In this document: positions 5,875-10,062 of the stretch, piece after piece
Layout of the letters: every line of letters begins with the position of its first letter
Position numbering within the stretch: the stretch's first letter is position 1
Source of the DNA: Actinomycetospora sp.
GTDB taxonomy: Bacteria > Actinomycetota > Actinomycetes > Mycobacteriales > Pseudonocardiaceae
DNA: 10,062 nucleotides
NCBI GenBank assembly: GCA_025925615.1
Contig: JAICLN010000126.1
Location: 1-10,062 of the forward strand
Direction of reading: 5' to 3'
Made by a program: the position numbers and the translations under genes
The notes under the pieces: model-generated
What the model was told of the DNA's origin: nothing
The model's input: the letters and a program-made list of their open reading frames with translations, nothing else
Databases searched by the model: none

Positions 5875-6903
5875 CTAGTCCTTCTCGGCGCCGAGGGAGA
5901 TGCCGCGCTCGGACAGCCACGGCAGCGGGTTGATCTTGGTGCCGCCCGGAGTCCAGACCTCGAAGTGCAGGTGCGGGCCGGTGGACTCGCCGCGGTTGCC
6001 GATCTCGGCGATCTCCTGGCCGGCCTTCACCTTCTGGCCCTCATGCACGTACGACCGGTTGACGTGGCCGTAGACGTTGACGGTGCCGTCGGCGAGCTGG
6101 ACCCGGACCCACAGTCCGAACCCGCTCGCCGGGCCGGACTCGATGACGGTGCCGTCCGCGACCGAGACGATCGGTGTGCCGATGACGTTCGCGATGTCGA
6201 CGCCCTTGTGGGAGGTACCCCAGCGGGCGCCGAACCCGGAGGTGAACCGGCCCTGGGCGGGCACGACGAACTTCGGCGCGCGGGCCGCGGCCTCCCGGGC
6301 AGTGGCGGCGTCGGCGACCTTGCGGGCCTTCGCGAGCGAGGCGGCGTGCGGCGCGGGCGCCCGGTCGGGGCCGGGCGAGACGGCCATGACTCCGGTCGTG
6401 GCGGCGTCGAGCGCGTCCGCGGCGGACACGGCATTGCTGGCGGAGGAGAGCGACAGGTCGGCCTGCGTCTCGCCGGTCGGGGCGTCGAGGCCGGTGGCGA
6501 GCGCGTGGCCCGCGGTGGCGATCGCGCCCGCGGCGACGGCGGTGGCGGCGAGGCGCCCGGTCAACGGACCCGGGCTGCGGCGGCGGGGCGAGGGACCGTT
6601 CCCGGTCGCGGCGGGGCCGGACGTCCCGGAGCCGGGGCCGGGGTGCAGATCCGCCGGGGCCCGCGTCGGAAGGGCGGGGGCGCGGCCGGAGCCGCCGACG
6701 AAGGCGGCGGTGCGGCCGTCGCTCGCGGGACGAGGGGGCGCAGGACGACGCGGCGCGGGGCGGGGTCCGCGCAGTGGCCCGGGCATGCCACCGGGCACAC
6801 CGGCGAGGGCGGGCGACGCGAAGCCGACGAAGAGGTCGGAGCCACGGGGAGGATCCGGTGCTGCGAAGGGCGGTGTCGGGCGGGGGGAGCTGTGACGCGC
6901 CAC
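5875..6903 (-). CDS. Membrane-anchored LytM-domain (M23) peptidase
   Basis: Zinc endopeptidase-type protein expected to cut peptide cross-links in peptidoglycan outside the membrane. It has 342 residues: a Pro/Arg/Gly-rich N-terminus (1-115), one membrane segment (116-137, LTGRLAATAVAAGAIATAGH region), an Ala-rich helical linker (about 185-210), then the LytM domain (211-335). All catalytic residues are present: His232 and Asp236 in SHKGVD, His280 in YGHV, and His311/His313 in GPHLHFE. An active enzyme is therefore expected, not a degenerate activator. The GTG at 6903 (VARHSS) is chosen because GAGAGG (6910-6915) lies 6 nt upstream. The in-frame ATG at 6909 abuts that site, and an ATG at 7134 would add a poorly composed extension through the regulatory region. 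The length is close to Rv0950c, the M23 protein beside uvrD1 in M. tuberculosis. Upstream TCAC boxes suggest response-regulator control. Confidence 0.93.
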   Translation of the reverse strand: MARHSSPRPTPPFAAPDPPRGSDLFVGFASPALAGVPGGMPGPLRGPRPAPRRPAPPRPASDGRTAAFVGGSGRAPALPTRAPADLHPGPGSGTSGPAATGNGPSPRRRSPGPLTGRLAATAVAAGAIATAGHALATGLDAPTGETQADLSLSSASNAVSAADALDAATTGVMAVSPGPDRAPAPHAASLAKARKVADAATAREAAARAPKFVVPAQGRFTSGFGARWGTSHKGVDIANVIGTPIVSVADGTVIESGPASGFGLWVRVQLADGTVNVYGHVNRSYVHEGQKVKAGQEIAEIGNRGESTGPHLHFEVWTPGGTKINPLPWLSERGISLGAEKD

Positions 6904-6986
6904 GACCATCCTCTCGCGAGTCGGGGCGCGGGCCGCTCGGGCTCGGGTGGCGTGGGGAGCGCCGGGAGGATCGTCGGGGTCGATCC

Positions 6987-7033
6987 GTGAGCCGTTCGTG
7001 ACCGCACCGTGATGGTGGACTACCGGACCGTGA
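6987..7033 (-). promoter_or_regulatory. Four phased TCAC boxes upstream of the M23 peptidase gene
   Basis: On the minus strand TCACGG, TCACGG, TCACGA and TCACGG begin at 7033, 7012, 7001 and 6990, spaced 21, 11 and 11 bp, so all fall on about the same face of the helix. They lie 84-130 bp before the GTG at 6903. Phased direct repeats of this kind suit an OmpR-family response regulator. MtrA, whose targets in actinobacteria include cell-wall hydrolase genes and whose motif as I recall contains GTCAC, is the natural candidate. The spacing is seen directly; the regulator is inferred. Confidence 0.4.
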
Positions 7034-7146
7034 CACGGAACCCCAAGGCCGGGCAAACCCTCGGCCACGTGTTGGTCGATCAGCACGCCATGTGCGCGAT
7101 CCGGCGCGCCGAGCGGTTGAACGGTCCACGGCACGGGCGGCGGGTC

Positions 7147-7229
7147 GGTCGGGCTCGTTGATCAGGGGTACGTGGCGCAGGCCGGCGGGCCGCACGCGGT
7201 GCCTGGAGTGCCCCTCGCGTGGGAGGGGT
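7147..7229. repeat. Tandem repeat, copy 1 (83 bp)
   Basis: This copy differs from copy 2 at 5 of 83 positions, and the period between copies is 94 bp. It contains AGGGGTAC (7164-7171) and GTGCCCCT (7208-7215), which pair over 8 bp with one G-T wobble. Between them is GC-rich sequence with further self-complementary parts (GGCC...GGCC). It lies in the gap between the lipase stop and the M23 gene. No T-run follows the stem on the minus strand, so it is not a standard terminator. Confidence 0.85.
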
Positions 7230-7240
7230 GGGTCGGCGGC

Positions 7241-7323
7241 GGTCGGGCTCGTTGATCAGGGGTACGTGGCGCAGGCCGGCGGGCCGCGTGCGGTGCCTGA
7301 AGTGCCCCTCGTGTGGGAAGGGT
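7241..7323. repeat. Tandem repeat, copy 2 (83 bp)
   Basis: This second copy has AGGGGTAC at 7258-7265 and GTGCCCCT at 7302-7309. It ends 28 bp from the lipase stop codon. The five differences from copy 1 leave both 8-bp stem arms untouched, which suggests that the stem ends matter more than the middle. With copy 1 and the 450-bp non-coding gap 6904-7351, it makes up most of the space between the lipase and peptidase genes. Confidence 0.85.
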
Positions 7324-7351
7324 AGGCGGCGACGGGCGCTGCCGGGACGGC

Positions 7352-8326
7352 TCAGCCGGCGGCGGCCGGCACGGTCGCGGCGGCGGCGGCCCGCTCGCGG
7401 GTCGGCAGGGTCCCGGAGAGGGCGCACGTCACCAGGTGGACGACGTCGGGGTCGATCGTCATCGCCATGTGGCCGACGTGGTCGAGCCGGACGTTCGAGA
7501 CCTGCAGGTCGGGGTGCTCGAGGCGGGCGTTGCGCTGCGGGATGATCAGCTGGTCCATCCGGCTCCACACCGCGAGGAAGCGGGTACGGCAGCCCGGCGC
7601 CGGCTCGGTGAGCTCGCGCAGCAGGTCGGACCCGGGCTGGAGCTGACGGGGCACGACGGTCGGGGGGAGCAGGTGCGCGATCTGCGACCCCAGGTGGGGC
7701 GTGCCGAGGGTGACCAGGGTGTCGACGCGGTCGTCGCCGCCGAGGCGCTGCACGTAGTACCGGGCGATGAGTCCGCCGAGCGAGTGGCCGATCACGTGCA
7801 CCCGGTCGCTCCCGGAGACGGCGCAGAGCCGCTCGACGTGCTCGCCGAGGTCGCGGGCGGCGGCGCGGATGTCGCCGGTGAACGCCGTCATCGGGCTGTA
7901 GTTGACCGCCTGCACGGTGCCGTGGCCGCGGCGACGCAGGACCCGGGCGAGGTGCACGACGATCGAGCGGTTGTCGACGATGCCGTGCACGAGCAGCACC
8001 GGGGTGGCCGAGCGGTCGAGGTCCGAGACCAGCAGCGAGCGCTCGCCGGGCGGCAGGTGGTCGGTGCGGTGGTGGGCGTGGACGCCGCCGGGCCGCAGGG
8101 CCTCGTCGATCAGCCCCCACGGATACACGGTGAGGTGCACGGCCGTGTAGGCGATCTCGACGGCGAGCCCGCGCAGGCCGCGGGGGACGCCCATCGTGCG
8201 CGCGAGGTAGGACAGCCCGCCCCACGCGGTGGCCACGATCGAGGCCACCGAGGCGGACGCGGGCTCTCCCGCCTCCGGCTGGGCGGTCGTCGCCGACGTC
8301 GGCGACATGACCCCGGTCACGTCCAT
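7352..8326 (-). CDS. Alpha/beta-hydrolase, triacylglycerol lipase / esterase type
   Basis: A 324-residue serine hydrolase expected to cut ester bonds in lipids or related substrates. The nucleophile elbow GHSLGG carries Ser182. Asp258 (WSRMDQLIIP) and His286 (DHVGH) complete a catalytic triad in the right order, and VHG (113-115) supplies the oxyanion-hole region. Preceding the core are about 100 residues with amphipathic or hydrophobic helices (VEIAYTAVHLTVYPWGLIDE, 56-75), typical of actinobacterial lipases of this group. There is no clear cleavable signal peptide, so it is probably cytoplasmic or membrane-associated. The ATG at 8326 has no ribosome binding site but sits exactly 7 nt after a -10-like TAACGT, so leaderless translation is likely. 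The next in-frame ATG (residue 7) is the alternative start. It is divergent from the membrane gene at 8457 and upstream of the repeat-bearing leader of the peptidase gene. The substrate cannot be told from sequence. Confidence 0.92.
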   Translation of the reverse strand: MDVTGVMSPTSATTAQPEAGEPASASVASIVATAWGGLSYLARTMGVPRGLRGLAVEIAYTAVHLTVYPWGLIDEALRPGGVHAHHRTDHLPPGERSLLVSDLDRSATPVLLVHGIVDNRSIVVHLARVLRRRGHGTVQAVNYSPMTAFTGDIRAAARDLGEHVERLCAVSGSDRVHVIGHSLGGLIARYYVQRLGGDDRVDTLVTLGTPHLGSQIAHLLPPTVVPRQLQPGSDLLRELTEPAPGCRTRFLAVWSRMDQLIIPQRNARLEHPDLQVSNVRLDHVGHMAMTIDPDVVHLVTCALSGTLPTRERAAAAATVPAAAG

Positions 8327-8333
8327 GGGGTGG

Positions 8334-8362
8334 ACGTTAGGCGACGTTCACCGGCGTGTCGC
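8334..8362 (-). promoter_or_regulatory. Probable leaderless promoter of the lipase gene
   Basis: On the minus strand GCGACA (8362-8357) and TAACGT (8339-8334) are separated by 17 bp, matching the housekeeping pattern in the GACA part of -35 and the TANNNT of -10. The ATG starts 7 nt after the -10, where transcription would begin. Confidence 0.5.
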
Positions 8363-8456
8363 CCCGAGGGTGTCGGATGACCGATCCAGGGTGGGGTGTC
8401 ACCTCCGAACGGGTACGTGAATGTCCCTCACGCCGCCTTCCCTACCCTCCGAGAGC

Positions 8457-10062
8457 ATGACGGCTTCACCAGCCGACGCCGGGTCGCGGCTCCCCGGGCC
8501 CGCCCCGGCCGGCCCGACGCGACCGGCGGCCGGTGCGGCGGTGGCCGGGCGCACCGCGCGCACGTGGTGGATCGCCGTCGCGCTCGTGGCCGTCGCCACG
8601 GCCCTGCGCATCGCCGTCGCGGTCCTCGCGCCGGGCCCGCTCGGTGCCCCGGTCCGCACGGCCGGGGTGCTCGCGCCCCTGCTCGGGCTGATCGCGGCCC
8701 TCGCTCCCGGGCTCGCCACGCATCGCGGCCGCCGCCCGCTCGGTGCCGCGTCGCTGTCCGCCCCGGCGGCCCTCGGCGCGCTCGGCGCGGGCGGCCTGCT
8801 CGTCGACCTCGTGCTGCTCGTCGACCCGGTGTCCGCGGCGCGGCCGGACGTCCTCCCCGACGGCACCGCGGGGTTGCCGGTGGCGCTCGCCGCCGCGCTC
8901 GTCGCCGCCGACGTCGCCCTGCTCGCGGCGGCGGCCGTCGCGACGACGGGGCTCGTGGTGCTCGCCCGCCACGCCGGCGGCGCGGTCTTCGGCGCCCAGC
9001 GCGGCTCCGCGCTGGTGCGTCCGGTGGCGGGCGCCCTCGTGGTCGCGGCCGGCCTCGTCGCGGCCCCCTTCACCGTCGCCGGGCGGGGCACCGGCTTCGC
9101 ACCGCACGCCGTCCTCGACACCCCGCCCCCGGCCGGGGTGGGGACGGCGCTGCTCGCCGTGACCGTCGTCGTCGTCGCGCTCCTGCCCGGGGTCCGCGCC
9201 CTCGACGGGACCGCGGCCGTGACCCGCGGGGTCCCGACGGAGGCCGACGAGACCGGGATGCGGGTGCGCCGGGCGGTGCACACCGCGCTCGGCGCCGGGA
9301 TCGTCGCGGCGGTGGCCCCGGTGCTCGCCGCATCGATCGCCCGCGGGGGCCTCGCGGTCTCGCCCGGCGCCGTCCTCGTGGTCGTCGGCGGGCTCGTCGT
9401 CATCGGGGTGCCCGCCCGGACCGCGGTGCTGCGCTCGCGCGCGGCCGGGGTCGCCGCCCTGCTCACCGCTACCGCCGCCCTCTTCGGGACGCTCCTCCCG
9501 ACGCTGTCCGGCGACACGGACGCCGCGGGCAGCCCCCTGGAGACCGGCACGGGCATCCTGCTGCTGCCGGCCGCGGTCGTGCTCGCCGTCCCGGCCCTCC
9601 TCGTCGTCGTCGGGACCCCGCGCATCGTGGTCCGGGCCCGCCCGACGCTGTCGGTGGCCTGGCTGACGGTGCCCTTCGCGGCCGGACCGGCCCTCGACGT
9701 CGTGCTCGCGGGGGTCGACGGCGGCTCCACCCCCGCCGCCGTCCTCGACCGGGGGCTGGGTCCGGCCGCGGCGGCGACCGGCGGCGTGGCCGTCGGCACC
9801 GGGGGATGGGCCGTCGTGGCTGCGCTCGTGCTCGCGGTGCTGACCGCGGTCCTCGCCGTGGGCGCGGGCTTCGCGGAGCGCCGCGACGTCGCGGGCGGCT
9901 GGAGCGGGGCGGGCACCCCGCTGGGCGCGCGCCCGGCCGACGGCACCGACACCGTCGAGCCCGACCCGACGATGCTGCCGCTGGCCGCCGTCGCCGCCGT
10001 GCTCGCCGTGCCGGGCTTCGGGGGGCCGCTCGCCCGCGACGCGCTCGCCGCCAACGCGGCGG
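8457..10062 (+). CDS. Polytopic membrane protein of unknown function (3' end outside window)
   Basis: The frame is open from 8457 to the window end, 535 codons without a stop. After a Pro/Ala-rich N-terminus (1-36) there are about 12-13 hydrophobic segments. The first begins at TWWIAVALVAVATALRIAV; a late one is GWAVVAALVLAVLTAVLAVG. Loops carry most of the Arg residues (HRGRRPLG, RVRRAVH, PARTAVLRSRA). I do not recognise a transporter or enzyme signature. In mycobacteria an integral membrane protein, PerM (DUF6350), lies a few genes beyond the M23 gene and just before purN. That is a position-based guess, and the sequence motifs I expect of PerM are not evident. Start choice is unsure: ATG 8457 has only GAGAG touching it but has TACCCT (8443-8448) 8 nt upstream as a possible leaderless -10. 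The in-frame ATG at 8421, after a TGA at 8418, would add 12 residues. The long minus-strand frame opposite it is a compositional shadow. Confidence 0.8.
   Translation, partial: MTASPADAGSRLPGPAPAGPTRPAAGAAVAGRTARTWWIAVALVAVATALRIAVAVLAPGPLGAPVRTAGVLAPLLGLIAALAPGLATHRGRRPLGAASLSAPAALGALGAGGLLVDLVLLVDPVSAARPDVLPDGTAGLPVALAAALVAADVALLAAAAVATTGLVVLARHAGGAVFGAQRGSALVRPVAGALVVAAGLVAAPFTVAGRGTGFAPHAVLDTPPPAGVGTALLAVTVVVVALLPGVRALDGTAAVTRGVPTEADETGMRVRRAVHTALGAGIVAAVAPVLAASIARGGLAVSPGAVLVVVGGLVVIGVPARTAVLRSRAAGVAALLTATAALFGTLLPTLSGDTDAAGSPLETGTGILLLPAAVVLAVPALLVVVGTPRIVVRARPTLSVAWLTVPFAAGPALDVVLAGVDGGSTPAAVLDRGLGPAAAATGGVAVGTGGWAVVAALVLAVLTAVLAVGAGFAERRDVAGGWSGAGTPLGARPADGTDTVEPDPTMLPLAAVAAVLAVPGFGGPLARDALAANAA

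Noticed and set aside
5524..6990. 488-codon plus-strand open frame across the M23 gene
   Set aside because: It overlaps the well-supported oxygenase-like and M23 genes and consists of Gly/Arg-rich shadow sequence.
6910..7134. Longer M23 protein starting at ATG 7134
   Set aside because: The added 77 residues run through the phased TCAC boxes and have atypical composition (His-rich and Pro-rich without pattern); the GTG at 6903 has a properly spaced ribosome site.
6904..7146. Cyclic di-AMP (ydaO-type) riboswitch before the M23 peptidase gene
   Set aside because: This riboswitch class does precede cell-wall hydrolase genes in actinobacteria, but I could not find its conserved core elements here.
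7147..7323. CRISPR array
   Set aside because: Only two units, 83 bp long with an 11-bp gap; not the size or number of CRISPR repeats and spacers, and no cas gene is nearby.
7080..8225. 381-codon minus-strand frame, and smaller frames, running through the tandem repeats
   Set aside because: They overlap the lipase, whose triad is complete. The repeated peptide RHVPLINEPDR arises only because the DNA repeats, and the copies fall in different frames.
8399..10054. 551-codon minus-strand open frame rich in Ala/Thr/Ser/Pro/Arg
   Set aside because: The opposite plus-strand frame encodes a coherent multi-pass membrane protein; this frame has shadow composition and no domain.

Overview
The window is very GC-rich (about three quarters G+C by eye) with GC-rich third codon positions, GTG starts and actinobacterial protein families. 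The gene order aroQ (minus), pcrA/uvrD1 (plus), M23 peptidase (minus) is the order I recall for Rv0948c-Rv0949-Rv0950c in Mycobacterium tuberculosis. A chromosomal segment from an actinomycete of the Pseudonocardiaceae type is the best guess; genus is not resolved.

Layout. 1-781 (minus, partial): a one-pass membrane protein with a Gly/Pro-rich outer tail. 782-1107: non-coding, with one strong hairpin. 1108-1428 (minus): a small membrane protein. 1485-1826 (minus): a secreted-signal-free AroQ-type chorismate mutase. 1827-2176: a divergent intergenic region whose minus-strand half can fold into an ordered series of hairpins that looks like an attenuator and ribosome-site switch for aroQ. Its pcrA-proximal half holds a palindromic element. 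2177-4753 (plus): the PcrA/UvrD1 helicase. 4815-5636 (plus): a DUF2236/MpaB-type oxygenase-like protein. 5875-6903 (minus): a membrane-anchored LytM/M23 peptidase, convergent with the oxygenase-like gene. 6904-7351: a long leader with four phased TCAC boxes and two tandem 83-bp repeats. 7352-8326 (minus): an alpha/beta-hydrolase lipase with a likely leaderless promoter. 8457-10062 (plus, partial): a polytopic membrane protein of unknown function.

Function. The minus-strand genes from 1826 downwards may form one unit led by aroQ, which feeds phenylalanine and tyrosine synthesis. pcrA acts in DNA repair and replication. The M23 protein and the two flanking membrane proteins belong to envelope biology. 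I see no phage, transposon, CRISPR or toxin genes; most of the novelty is in the intergenic DNA. The best candidates for something undescribed are (i) the aroQ leader, where a terminator-like hairpin and a competing hairpin share sequence just before a third hairpin that covers the ribosome binding site, and (ii) a 52-bp palindromic element, AGGGGYAC-N36-GTGCCCCT, present three times in two unrelated intergenic regions.
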